The position numbers were made by a program, and so were the translations under genes. From ZC4RG29 sp032907565 (GTDB lineage: Bacteria > Bacteroidota > Bacteroidia > Cytophagales > Cyclobacteriaceae), in NCBI GenBank assembly GCA_032907565.1, contig JAJJPK010000003.1, positions 1-31,774 of the forward strand: DNA of 31,774 bases. The letters are read 5' to 3'. This document shows, piece by piece, positions 24,014 to 31,774 of the stretch (position 1 is its first letter; the number at the start of each line of letters is the position of its first letter). Below the pieces are notes generated by a model. It made no database searches, was not told the DNA's origin, and worked only from the letters and a program-made list of their open reading frames with translations.

Positions 24014-25099
24014 ATGCTCAAACTGGTCCGTATTTGGTTTGTTCTGCCCATTTTGCTTGTCGTTGCCGCGTGTAACTCAAATTCCAGCTCGGAATATCTA
24101 CCTCGGGCTACGGGTGCGGCCGGCGACATCCTGGTCATTATTGACTCGGCGCAGTGGCAGGGTCAATTGGGAGAAACCATTCGCGAAGTATTCTCGGCCG
24201 ACGTTCCCGGACTGCCCCACGATGAAAAATACTTCGACCTGATACCCGTACATCCATCGGGCCGGATCCATCTGCTCACACACCTGCGCAACATCATGTA
24301 TGTGTTCACACTCGACGAAAATTCACAGGGGTCACGACGCATCATGCAGAGTTTCACGCCCGAATCACTGGAAAACATCCGCGAGGACACGACCTTCTTC
24401 CATACCACTGCGCGCGACGTCCACTCGCGTGGCCAGGTAGTGATGTACCTGTTTGGCGTTAACGAGGAACAATTGATGCGCCACATTCGAACCCATGCCA
24501 ACACCCTTGTTGGATTCTTCAACAATGCGGAACGCGAACGGTTGGAACAAATGATTGCGAGGACCAAGACCACGCGACCACTCACAGAGTTTCTCGAGAA
24601 GGAGTACGGGATATCCCTCCGCTTTCCGCATGGCTATGTGGTCGCCGATCAGCAGCCTGACTTTGTGTGGCTCCGACGGATTGAAACTGAGATCGACAAA
24701 GACGTGTTCGTAGCTTTCAAACCCTATGAAAGCGAATACCAGTTGCTACCCGACAGCATTGTGGCGTGGCGCGACGAAGTAGCCCGAAAATATTTGTACG
24801 CCGATCCAAGCAATCCGATTAGCTACGTAATAACAGAAAGAGAGGTGCCGTTCTTACCAGTCACTGCCAAACAAACGCGATTGAATGATAAATACGCCAT
24901 GGAGATCCGCGGTATATGGCGCACCAACAACAAGAGCATGGGTGGGCCGTTCGCTGGAATTGCCGTGGCCGATCCCGACAAAGGCATGGTGTACTACATC
25001 GAGGGCTTTACATACAGTCCCAGCAAGGCACAGCGCGAGATCATGCGCGAACTCGAGGCCATCGTCCATACCTTTAAAACGGTTCTCTCAACCAATTGA
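24014..25099 (+). CDS. DUF4837-family lipoprotein
   Basis: A 361-residue protein with a lipoprotein signal (MLKLVRIWFVLPILLVVAAC, Cys20) and a Ser/Asn-rich linker. The body matches the Bacteroidota DUF4837 family: it opens PRATGAAGDILVIIDSAQWQG, continues with LPHDEKYFDLIPVHPSG, and ends with an IRGIWRTNNKSMGGPFAG and YYIEGFTYSP section. The family has no known biochemical function. An envelope role is inferred from the lipid anchor and from neighbours (lytic transglycosylase 81 bases upstream). A short GC-rich palindrome, AGGCGGCGCCT, at 23942-23952 lies in the gap before it. Confidence 0.86.
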   Translation: MLKLVRIWFVLPILLVVAACNSNSSSEYLPRATGAAGDILVIIDSAQWQGQLGETIREVFSADVPGLPHDEKYFDLIPVHPSGRIHLLTHLRNIMYVFTLDENSQGSRRIMQSFTPESLENIREDTTFFHTTARDVHSRGQVVMYLFGVNEEQLMRHIRTHANTLVGFFNNAERERLEQMIARTKTTRPLTEFLEKEYGISLRFPHGYVVADQQPDFVWLRRIETEIDKDVFVAFKPYESEYQLLPDSIVAWRDEVARKYLYADPSNPISYVITEREVPFLPVTAKQTRLNDKYAMEIRGIWRTNNKSMGGPFAGIAVADPDKGMVYYIEGFTYSPSKAQREIMRELEAIVHTFKTVLSTN

Positions 25100-25204
25100 T
25101 AGATGGCAGTGTGAGTCTGTGTGTGAGCGTGAGGGAGGGGGCGGGGCAACTTCAATCAGCCACATCAGCACTCCAATAGCTCGACACATGAGCACATTTG
25201 TTCA

Positions 25205-25212
25205 TATCTTTG
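25205..25212 (+). promoter_or_regulatory. Putative promoter -7 box (TATCTTTG) for maeB
   Basis: A full match to TAnnTTTG lies 22 bases before the maeB ATG, giving a leader of about 15 bases. The 135-base gap upstream also contains a GT/G-rich low-complexity run (25110-25146). A -33 TTG at normal spacing is absent. Confidence 0.45.
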
Positions 25213-25234
25213 CCTACCGGACCAAACTTCAACC

Positions 25235-27514
25235 ATGGCAATTAAGATTCGCAGGGAGGACGCCCTGAACTACCACATGCAGGGGCAACCCGGAAAGATC
25301 GAGGTGGTGCCTACCAAAATACTGAGTTCACAACTCGACCTTGCCCTTGCCTACTCCCCCGGTGTAGCCGAACCCTGTAAGGAGATCGCAGCTAACAAAG
25401 ACGACGTTTATAAATACACGGCGAAGGGTAACCTTGTCGCCGTTATCTCCAACGGCACAGCAGTGCTCGGCCTTGGAAACATCGGGCCTGAGGCGTCAAA
25501 GCCTGTAATGGAAGGCAAGGGAGTCCTTTTCAAGCGTTTCGCAGGGATTGACGTCTTCGACGTCGAGATCAATGAAGAGGATCCGGATCGGTTCATCGCT
25601 ATTGTCAAATCGCTCGAACCCACATTTGGAGCGATCAACCTGGAGGACATCAAGGCGCCCGAATGCTTCAAAATAGAAACCGAGCTTCGTCGGCAGCTTT
25701 CCATTCCAATTATGCACGACGACCAGCACGGCACCGCAATTATTTCGGCTGCCGCGCTGCTCAACGCGCTTGAACTTATTGGAAAAAAGATTGAAGACAT
25801 CAAGATCGTGGTCAACGGTGCAGGCGCTGCTGCAGTCAGCTGTACTAAGCTGTACATTGCGCTGGGCGCGCGCTGCGAAAACATCGTGATGTGCGACAGC
25901 AAAGGGGTCATTAACCGGAGCCGAACCAATCTGGATGAGATCAAGCAGCAGTTCGTTACGGACCGCGACATATACACGTTGCGCGAAGCCATGGTGGGAG
26001 CCGACGTGTTCGTCGGTCTGTCCGTAGCTGATGCCATCACACCGGAAGACTTGCGCAATATGGCCAAGGACCCCATCGTGTTCGCGCTTGCCAATCCCAA
26101 CCCGGAAATCAATTACGACCTGGCGCTCCAAACGCGAAGCGACATTATTATGGCGACCGGACGCTCGGATCATCCCAACCAGGTTAACAATGTGCTGGGC
26201 TTCCCTTACATATTCCGTGGCGCGTTGGATGTGCGGGCTCGGGAAATCAACGAAGCGATGAAACTTGCCGCTGTTCACGCGCTGGCCGGCCTCGCCAAGG
26301 AGCCCGTTTCCGACATTGTCGCGAAAGCCTATGGCGCTCCCAAGCTGCAGTTCGGACGCGAGTACCTTATCCCCAAGCCTTTAGATCCCCGCCTGATCAC
26401 GCGTATATCACCCGCCGTTGCAAAGGCCGCCATGGAATCGGGTGTTGCCACCCGGCCGATTGTCGACTGGAGTGAATACCACGTGGAGTTGCAACAACGA
26501 ATTGGCATCGATCAAAAGCTGATGTCACACGTTATCGATCGTGCGAAGCGAAATCCTAAACGTGTTGTGTTCGCGGAGGCCACCCATCCCAAGATCCTCA
26601 AGGCTGCACAGATTCTGAAGGACGAAAAAATTGCTGAGCCGATACTGCTTGGTAGCCGTAAGGAGATCACTGCTCTCATAGAGGAATACCATCTTGATCT
26701 GGAAGGATGTCCCATCATCTACCCGCGCGCACAGAAGGAGACGGTGGAACGCTACGCAAAGATTCTTTACCAAAAGCGGCAACGGAAAGGATTGACCTAC
26801 CAGGATTGTCTCAGACTCATGCGCGAACGCAACTACTTCGGCGCAATGATGGTAGAAACAGGAGATGCTGATGCGCTGGTTTCAGGTTTGACAAAAGACT
26901 ATCCGAAGACGATCCTCCCTGCACTTCACGTCATCGGCGTCGAAGAAGGGGTCAACAGGGTTGCCGGTATGTACATCATATTAAACAATAAGAGAACTTA
27001 CTTCTTTGCTGACACCACGGTGAATGTCGATCCCACCGCCGAGGAGTTGTCCGAGATTATCGATCTCACGGCACGGGGTGTTCGCTTTTTCGACATCGAA
27101 CCCAGGGTTGCAGTACTCTCCTATTCGAACTTCGGTTCATCGAAGGGCGATATCCCGGAGAAAACGCGTAGGGCAGTTCAACTGGCGCGTGAAAATAATC
27201 CGGGACTTATCGTCGAGGGCGACATTCAGGCGAATGTGGCGCTTGACACAGTAATACAGAAGGAGACCTATCCCTTCAGCGCGCTCGCTGAAACGGGTGC
27301 GAATACACTGATCTTCCCGAACCTTGCTGCCGGTAACATTGCCTACAAGTTGCTGATGGAAATCGGGGGCGCCGAAGCAATTGGTCCGATCCTGTTGGGC
27401 ATGAAAAAACCGGTTCACATCCTGCAATTGGGAAGCTCCATACGCGAGATCGTCAACATGGCAGCCATTGCAGTAGTAGATGCGCAAAAACGAGAACCCG
27501 GCGTAGCCAACTGA
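25235..27514 (+). CDS. maeB: NADP-dependent malic enzyme with C-terminal phosphotransacetylase-like domain
   Basis: It decarboxylates malate to pyruvate with reduction of NADP. The 759-residue protein has the MaeB fusion layout. The malic enzyme part is about residues 1-410, with LALAYSPGVAEPC, GNLVAVISNGTAVLGLGNIG, INLEDIKAPECFKIE, MHDDQHGTA and the nucleotide loop VVNGAGAAAVSCTKL. A phosphate acetyltransferase-like domain (about 430-755) has VVFAEATHPKILKAAQIL and ends near LLGMKKPVHILQLGSSIREIV. The PTA-like domain in MaeB proteins is regulatory (acetyl-CoA sensing) rather than catalytic. The start ATG follows a consensus -7 box. A strong intrinsic terminator follows the stop. Confidence 0.96.
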   Translation: MAIKIRREDALNYHMQGQPGKIEVVPTKILSSQLDLALAYSPGVAEPCKEIAANKDDVYKYTAKGNLVAVISNGTAVLGLGNIGPEASKPVMEGKGVLFKRFAGIDVFDVEINEEDPDRFIAIVKSLEPTFGAINLEDIKAPECFKIETELRRQLSIPIMHDDQHGTAIISAAALLNALELIGKKIEDIKIVVNGAGAAAVSCTKLYIALGARCENIVMCDSKGVINRSRTNLDEIKQQFVTDRDIYTLREAMVGADVFVGLSVADAITPEDLRNMAKDPIVFALANPNPEINYDLALQTRSDIIMATGRSDHPNQVNNVLGFPYIFRGALDVRAREINEAMKLAAVHALAGLAKEPVSDIVAKAYGAPKLQFGREYLIPKPLDPRLITRISPAVAKAAMESGVATRPIVDWSEYHVELQQRIGIDQKLMSHVIDRAKRNPKRVVFAEATHPKILKAAQILKDEKIAEPILLGSRKEITALIEEYHLDLEGCPIIYPRAQKETVERYAKILYQKRQRKGLTYQDCLRLMRERNYFGAMMVETGDADALVSGLTKDYPKTILPALHVIGVEEGVNRVAGMYIILNNKRTYFFADTTVNVDPTAEELSEIIDLTARGVRFFDIEPRVAVLSYSNFGSSKGDIPEKTRRAVQLARENNPGLIVEGDIQANVALDTVIQKETYPFSALAETGANTLIFPNLAAGNIAYKLLMEIGGAEAIGPILLGMKKPVHILQLGSSIREIVNMAAIAVVDAQKREPGVAN

Positions 27515-27530
27515 AGTCCGAAGCCTTGCG

Positions 27531-27573
27531 CTGCCGTTAACCGCCAGAAAGGCCGGTTGGCCCGGCAGTTTTT
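27531..27573 (+). terminator. Intrinsic terminator after maeB
   Basis: A long GC-rich hairpin forms in two nested parts: CTGCCG (27531-27536) pairs with CGGCAG (27563-27568), and AACCG-CC (27539-27545) with GG-C-CGGTT (27551-27558) around the loop AGAAA. The two flanking TT/GG pairs are wobbles. TTTTT follows immediately at 27569-27573. It begins 16 bases after the maeB stop and separates maeB from ruvA. Confidence 0.75.
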
Positions 27574-27630
27574 GAATTGTGTGCGGTTCTCGTGATATTT
27601 CGGAGTCAAACCCGGCTGTAGCATTTTTTT

Positions 27631-28221
27631 ATGATTGCCTTTCTTGATGGGAAGCTGGTTCACTGTGAACCCACTTTTGTGCACGTAGACGTCAACGGCG
27701 TAGGATACCAGTTGCAGATATCCCTGCAGACGTACGCAGACATCAAGAACCTGGAACGGGTACGGATACATACGCACCTCGCCGTACGCGAAGATGCCCA
27801 CATACTGTACGGTTTCAGCAGTGTTCCGGAAAAGCGATTGTTTCAACTGCTGATTTCAGTGAATGGCGTCGGGCCCAACACGGCCATTGTTATGCTTTCG
27901 TACCTGACAATTCAGGAACTCAAGACTGCGATACTGCGCGAGGACGTCAGGACGCTTCAGGCCGTGAAAGGGATCGGCGCCAAGACGGCGCAGCGGGTTA
28001 TTATTGAGCTTCGCGACAAGCTGAAAAAAGAATCCATCGAAGACGGGGCGACTATTTCCATTGACCCCCGCAATACTTTGCGCAACGAGGCGTTATCAGC
28101 ATTGCTCACGCTGGGCCTACCGAAAGCAGCGGCTGAGAAAAGTGTGGATGCCGTCCTGAAAAAATCAGGAATTACCATTACCTTGGAAGATTTAGTCAAG
28201 CAAGCATTAAAAAACGCTTAG
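27631..28221 (+). CDS. ruvA: Holliday junction branch-migration protein RuvA
   Basis: It binds four-way DNA junctions and loads the RuvB helicase for branch migration. The 196-residue protein has the three RuvA domains: an N-terminal OB fold (about 1-62, MIAFLDGKLV, VDVNGVGYQL, REDAHILYGF), two helix-hairpin-helix motifs (about 70-125, ISVNGVGPNTAIVML and VKGIGAKTAQRVIIELRDKL), and a C-terminal RuvB-contact domain (about 145-196) after a flexible linker. The ATG start and length are standard. It is 5 bases upstream of the sprA frame, an order seen across Bacteroidota; ruvB is not in the window. Confidence 0.96.
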   Translation: MIAFLDGKLVHCEPTFVHVDVNGVGYQLQISLQTYADIKNLERVRIHTHLAVREDAHILYGFSSVPEKRLFQLLISVNGVGPNTAIVMLSYLTIQELKTAILREDVRTLQAVKGIGAKTAQRVIIELRDKLKKESIEDGATISIDPRNTLRNEALSALLTLGLPKAAAEKSVDAVLKKSGITITLEDLVKQALKNA

Positions 28222-28226
28222 TACGT

Positions 28227-30584
28227 TTGAAGGTTGAGTGTTCCCAGTATCAGGTTGGCCTAACTTTGAGACGACTGTGCATCGGCTGGCTGATAGCATT
28301 TGCACTCCCCTTTACTTCCTTCGCACAACAACCCGATACGACGAACGCACCTGCTGATACGCTGGGGCCGTATACGCCCAGCACGCGCCCAACCTTCACA
28401 CCTTCCGACCGGTACGGCGATCCGTTTTCGAATCCGACCTACGAAACCCCGTTCTTCCTCATGGATCCCGACCGATTGAACCTCGAACTGGAAATCGACA
28501 CCTCGCTCAATTATTCCATTCGCGAACGCATCGGCGATGTGCCGTACCGGCCACCATCCATGATGTCGTTCGAGGAATTCAACCGGTACCAGGAGCGAAC
28601 GATGCTGAAAGACTACTGGCAAACGCGTTCCCGTGCCCTCGATGGCGAAAGCGCAGTTAGCGGTCGGGGCTTTACACCAAAAATCTTTATTAGCCCGGTA
28701 CTCGACCGGATCTTCGGCGGCAGCTACATCGAGCTGATTCCTCGTGGCATGGTTACGCTTGATTTTGGCGCGTCGTTCCAACGCATCGAAAATCCCGCGA
28801 TACCGATCCGCCAGCAACGCAACGGCGGATTCGAATTCGATCAGCAGATCAACATGAACGTCACCGGGAAGATCGGTGAAAAGCTCGCTGTCACGGCAAA
28901 CTTCGACAACAACAATTCATTCGACTTTCAAAACAACATGAAAGTCGAGTATACAGGCTACAAGGAAGACATACTTCAGAAACTAGAAATCGGAAACGTA
29001 AGCCTTCCGCTCAACAACACGCTCATCCAGGGTGCACAGAACTTGTTTGGTGTGAAGGGGCAGTTCCAGTTTGGCAAACTCAACGTAACAGCCATCGCCT
29101 CTACACAGCGCGGTAAAGTGTCTTCCATTGAAATCCCTGGCGGATCAGGCGGGCAGGGACGACCGTTCGAGATCATTGCTTCCAACTACGATGAGAACCG
29201 CCACTTCTTCCTGGGTCACTTCTTCCGGGAAAATTACCGAAGGTGGATCGCCATTCCGCCGCAGATCACCTCAGGTGTGAACGTCACCCGTGTGGAAGTG
29301 TACATCCTCAATCGCAATAACGATACCCAAACGTTGCGGAATGTCATTGGTCTTATGGACCTGGGTGAAGGCAACCGTGTTTACAATCCGAACGTGCAGG
29401 GCCGGGTTCCCGGATCACCGAACACGAACGAAGCGAACGACCTGTTCGAATACGTCTCTGGCCTCAACCGTTCTGCAGACATCGATGCCCAACTCGCAAA
29501 CAAAGGATTAGCGAACGGCACTGATTACGAAAAGATCAACGGTGCACGCCGGCTCGCTCCAACCGAATACACTTTTCATCCGCAGCTCGGATACATCACG
29601 CTGACCCGCAAGCTCCAGAACGATGAAGCGCTGGCAGTCGCGTACGAGTATACTTACAACGGCCGCGTCTTCAAGGTAGGTGAGTTGTCCGAAGACTACA
29701 GCAATCTTAAAGACAGCGAAGTCATCTTCCTAAAGTTACTTCGACCGAGAAAGATTGCCATCCGCGACGCGCAGAATGTCATCATCCCGACCTGGGACCT
29801 GATGATGAAGAACATCTATACGCTGAATGTGACTCAACTCTCACAGGAAGCCTTCCAGTTGCGTATCATCTATCGCGACGATCGCACGGGGATCGATAAC
29901 CCTCAGCTGCAGGAAGGACAGTTCGTGCGAAACCGACAACTCATCGAAGTCTTCGGACTCGACAAACTCAACCCCGTTAACGATCCACAGCGAGACGGGA
30001 ACTTCGACTTCATTGAAGGGATTACCATCAATGCCGAGAACGGGCTCATCATATTCCCTTACCTCGAACCGTTCCGCGACGCGCTCAGGGAAGCGTTTCA
30101 GCCTGAGCCAAACCGCGATCAACTTATTGAAAAGTACTCTTACGACACATTGTACCGCACCACCAAGGCGGAGGCGGAGCTGTTCTCCACAAAGAACAAA
30201 TTTTTCCTTGTGGGTACGTACAGTGCAGGGTCGTCAAAGGAAATCCTCATCCCAGGCTTTGGCGTAACACCAGGATCTGTACGCGTGTATGCCGGCGGCA
30301 TTCCGTTGCTTGAAAATTCCCAATTCACGGTCGATTACACGTTTGGTAAAGTCATTATCCTCGACGAAAGCATCCTGAGCAGCGGAAAGAATATTACGAT
30401 CGACTATGAGCAGTCCGACCCGTTCGCCTTTCAAACCCGAACGTTGTTGGGCACGCGCTTCGACTACACCGTCAATGATGACATCAACGTCGGGTCAACC
30501 GTACTCTATTATAATGAGTCAGCAGGAATCAGATTGGCACCGAGCCGGCCCGAAACCTCATGTACGGGCTCGATTTTAACATAA
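28227..30584 (+). CDS. sprA: Type IX secretion translocon SprA, N-terminal part (frame broken near 30530)
   Basis: SprA is the very large outer-membrane barrel through which type IX cargo leaves the cell; it is needed for gliding and secretion. This frame carries a signal peptide (RRLCIGWLIAFALPFTSFAQ), then the SprA N-terminal repeats, including YRPPSMMSFEEFNRYQERTMLKDYW, GFTPKIFISPVLDRIFGGSYIE and NITIDYEQSDPFAFQTRTLLG. The frame starts at TTG 28227; a TTG at 28266 gives a shorter signal peptide and is equally possible. After about residue 768 the sequence becomes non-SprA (RLAPSRPETSCTGSILT) and stops at 30584, while the -1 frame resumes the family sequence. Full SprA proteins exceed 2,000 residues, so this is a broken, incomplete copy as read. 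Confidence 0.9.
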   Translation: MKVECSQYQVGLTLRRLCIGWLIAFALPFTSFAQQPDTTNAPADTLGPYTPSTRPTFTPSDRYGDPFSNPTYETPFFLMDPDRLNLELEIDTSLNYSIRERIGDVPYRPPSMMSFEEFNRYQERTMLKDYWQTRSRALDGESAVSGRGFTPKIFISPVLDRIFGGSYIELIPRGMVTLDFGASFQRIENPAIPIRQQRNGGFEFDQQINMNVTGKIGEKLAVTANFDNNNSFDFQNNMKVEYTGYKEDILQKLEIGNVSLPLNNTLIQGAQNLFGVKGQFQFGKLNVTAIASTQRGKVSSIEIPGGSGGQGRPFEIIASNYDENRHFFLGHFFRENYRRWIAIPPQITSGVNVTRVEVYILNRNNDTQTLRNVIGLMDLGEGNRVYNPNVQGRVPGSPNTNEANDLFEYVSGLNRSADIDAQLANKGLANGTDYEKINGARRLAPTEYTFHPQLGYITLTRKLQNDEALAVAYEYTYNGRVFKVGELSEDYSNLKDSEVIFLKLLRPRKIAIRDAQNVIIPTWDLMMKNIYTLNVTQLSQEAFQLRIIYRDDRTGIDNPQLQEGQFVRNRQLIEVFGLDKLNPVNDPQRDGNFDFIEGITINAENGLIIFPYLEPFRDALREAFQPEPNRDQLIEKYSYDTLYRTTKAEAELFSTKNKFFLVGTYSAGSSKEILIPGFGVTPGSVRVYAGGIPLLENSQFTVDYTFGKVIILDESILSSGKNITIDYEQSDPFAFQTRTLLGTRFDYTVNDDINVGSTVLYYNESAGIRLAPSRPETSCTGSILT

Positions 30585-31774
30585 ACAAGGAAAGCCGACT
30601 TCTGACAAAGCTGGTGGACGCGATACCCATCCTTCAAACCAAAGAACAGTCTTCAATTAACTTCAGCGGCGAATTCGCACAGCTGCTGCCGGGTACTTCA
30701 AACGTCATCGACGGAGAAGGTACCGCTTACCTCGACGACTTTGAGAATACAGCCACGCCGTATTCGCTCATGAGCCCGCAGGCGTGGAAGCTGGGGTCAG
30801 TACCAAAGACCGAAGACTCGCGTTTCGATCCCAGCGGCGGTGCGAGGACTATTGAGGCCGGCTACCGCCGGGCGAAGCTCGCCTGGTATATGATCGACAA
30901 TCTGTTCTATCGGAGCGGAGGTGGAGGAGGCGTGTCCAAGCCGTCACACCTCGGTGAAATTACCAACCACTACGAACGTGCTGTGTCGCCGCAGGAAATT
31001 TTTCCATTGCGCGACCGGGAGCAGGCACAACCGTATGAGCCCATCTTTGACGTAGCATACTATCCAGCTGAGCGTGGGCCATACAACTTTAATCCCAATC
31101 TCAACAACCTCGGATTCTTCAACACCCCGCGGGAGAACTTTGGCGCAATCACCAATGCGGTGCGCACGGAGGTCGACTTCGACAAGTCGAACATCGAGTA
31201 CATCGAATTCTGGCTCCTGGATCCCTTTATTGACTCTCAATATGGAAGAATCAATGATGGCATTAACCCGGAGAAATCAAACAAGACGGGTGGTAAGCTG
31301 ATCTTCCAGTTGGGGAGCATTTCGGAAGATGTAATACCGGACGGCAGGCACGGATTCGAAAACGGTTTGCCCGCCGACGGCAATCTGGCCGCAGGTGCAA
31401 CAGAAACCGAATGGGGCTACGTCACTACGCAGCAGTACCTGACGGACGCCTTCGACAATTCCTCGCAGGCACGGGCAAATCAGGATGTCGGCCTCGACGG
31501 AATTCCCAACAACATTGAATCGACCAAGTTCCAGGACTTCATGGATGCGGTAGCAGGGATTTCACCGGAAGCACGGGAAAGGATCGAACTCGACCCGTCG
31601 GCTGACGACTTCCAGTATTTCCTTGGACCAGACTTCGATCTCAACGAGGCACCGATACTGGTACGCTACAAGAACATCAACGGGATGGAGAACAACACGC
31701 CGATCGCGGGCAACGACCTCGTGGCCCGTTCCGGTAGTCCCTATCCCGACAACGAAGACCTCAACGCGGACAAC
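30560..31774 (+). CDS. sprA: SprA continuation in the shifted frame, running off the window
   Basis: This frame is open from 30518 to the last base. It resumes SprA directly: IGTEPARNLMYGLDFNINKE precedes and includes the ATG at 30560. Next come GEFAQLLPGTSNVIDGEG and YLDDFENTATPYSLMSPQAW, the conserved DDFE block of the family. Later segments are EYIEFWLLDPFID, GGKLIFQLGSISEDVIPDG, a calcium-site-like QDVGLDGIPN, and a PYPDNEDLNADN end that matches SprA proteins. It continues beyond the window. It is not a separate gene; it joins the preceding frame if one base is restored near 30531. About 405 codons are visible from 30560. Confidence 0.88.
   Translation, partial: MYGLDFNINKESRLLTKLVDAIPILQTKEQSSINFSGEFAQLLPGTSNVIDGEGTAYLDDFENTATPYSLMSPQAWKLGSVPKTEDSRFDPSGGARTIEAGYRRAKLAWYMIDNLFYRSGGGGGVSKPSHLGEITNHYERAVSPQEIFPLRDREQAQPYEPIFDVAYYPAERGPYNFNPNLNNLGFFNTPRENFGAITNAVRTEVDFDKSNIEYIEFWLLDPFIDSQYGRINDGINPEKSNKTGGKLIFQLGSISEDVIPDGRHGFENGLPADGNLAAGATETEWGYVTTQQYLTDAFDNSSQARANQDVGLDGIPNNIESTKFQDFMDAVAGISPEARERIELDPSADDFQYFLGPDFDLNEAPILVRYKNINGMENNTPIAGNDLVARSGSPYPDNEDLNADN

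Noticed and set aside
25496..26278. Long minus-strand frames opposite maeB
   Set aside because: They are by-products of codon bias in a well-conserved malic enzyme.
28261..28268. TAACTTTG as the sprA promoter box
   Set aside because: It overlaps the alternative TTG start at 28266, so a transcript from it would begin within the signal peptide; probably chance.

Overview
The window reads as a stretch of Bacteroidota chromosome, most likely from the Cytophagales or a nearby class. Several genes are typical of or restricted to that phylum: sprA (the type IX secretion translocon), the BT_3928, DUF4292 and DUF4837 families, a fused folP-cdaA neighbourhood, the maeB-ruvA-sprA order, and recurring TAnnTTTG promoter boxes. 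Base composition is moderate, about half GC or slightly above by eye, and even throughout. I see no insertion sequence, phage gene, CRISPR array, tRNA or rRNA. No gap between genes exceeds 300 bases; the longest is about 170.

Layout. (1) 1-1667, plus strand: a WG-repeat protein that enters from outside the window and is split by an apparent frameshift near 700. (2) 1673-4709, minus strand: the membrane pair nfeD-floA and, upstream, proS (archaeal/eukaryotic-type prolyl-tRNA synthetase). (3) 4881-7467, plus strand: an aromatic-rich secreted protein and a FadL/OmpP1-like outer-membrane barrel. (4) 7444-9633, minus strand: an operon of a DUF1599 protein, a BT_3928-type DoxX/MauE membrane protein and shikimate kinase. 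(5) 9674-12035, plus strand: folP, the diadenylate cyclase cdaA and a small two-helix membrane protein. (6) 12028-14544: divergent threonine-catabolism genes, kbl with a small leader gene on minus and an NAD-dependent tdh on plus. (7) 14607-16823: a crotonase and a polysaccharide flippase. (8) 16970-25099: a cell-envelope block of TPR protein, DUF4292 lipoprotein, EnvC-like LytM factor, tatA, gatA, a LysM lytic transglycosylase and a DUF4837 lipoprotein. (9) 25235-31774: the fused malic enzyme maeB with a clear terminator, ruvA, and the first half of sprA, which carries an apparent one-base frameshift near 30530.

Functional threads are envelope building and remodelling (flippase, TPR-DUF4292-EnvC, lytic transglycosylase, Tat, SprA), central metabolism (maeB, aroK, folP, kbl/tdh, crotonase) and translation/repair (proS, gatA, ruvA). 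This is mainly ordinary core genome. I do not see a new defence, mobile or biosynthetic system. The points most worth a second look are the two frame breaks, the LolB-like DUF4292 lipoprotein beside a metal-ligand-less LytM factor, the internally duplicated DUF1599 protein, the aromatic-rich secreted protein and the repeated promoter box.
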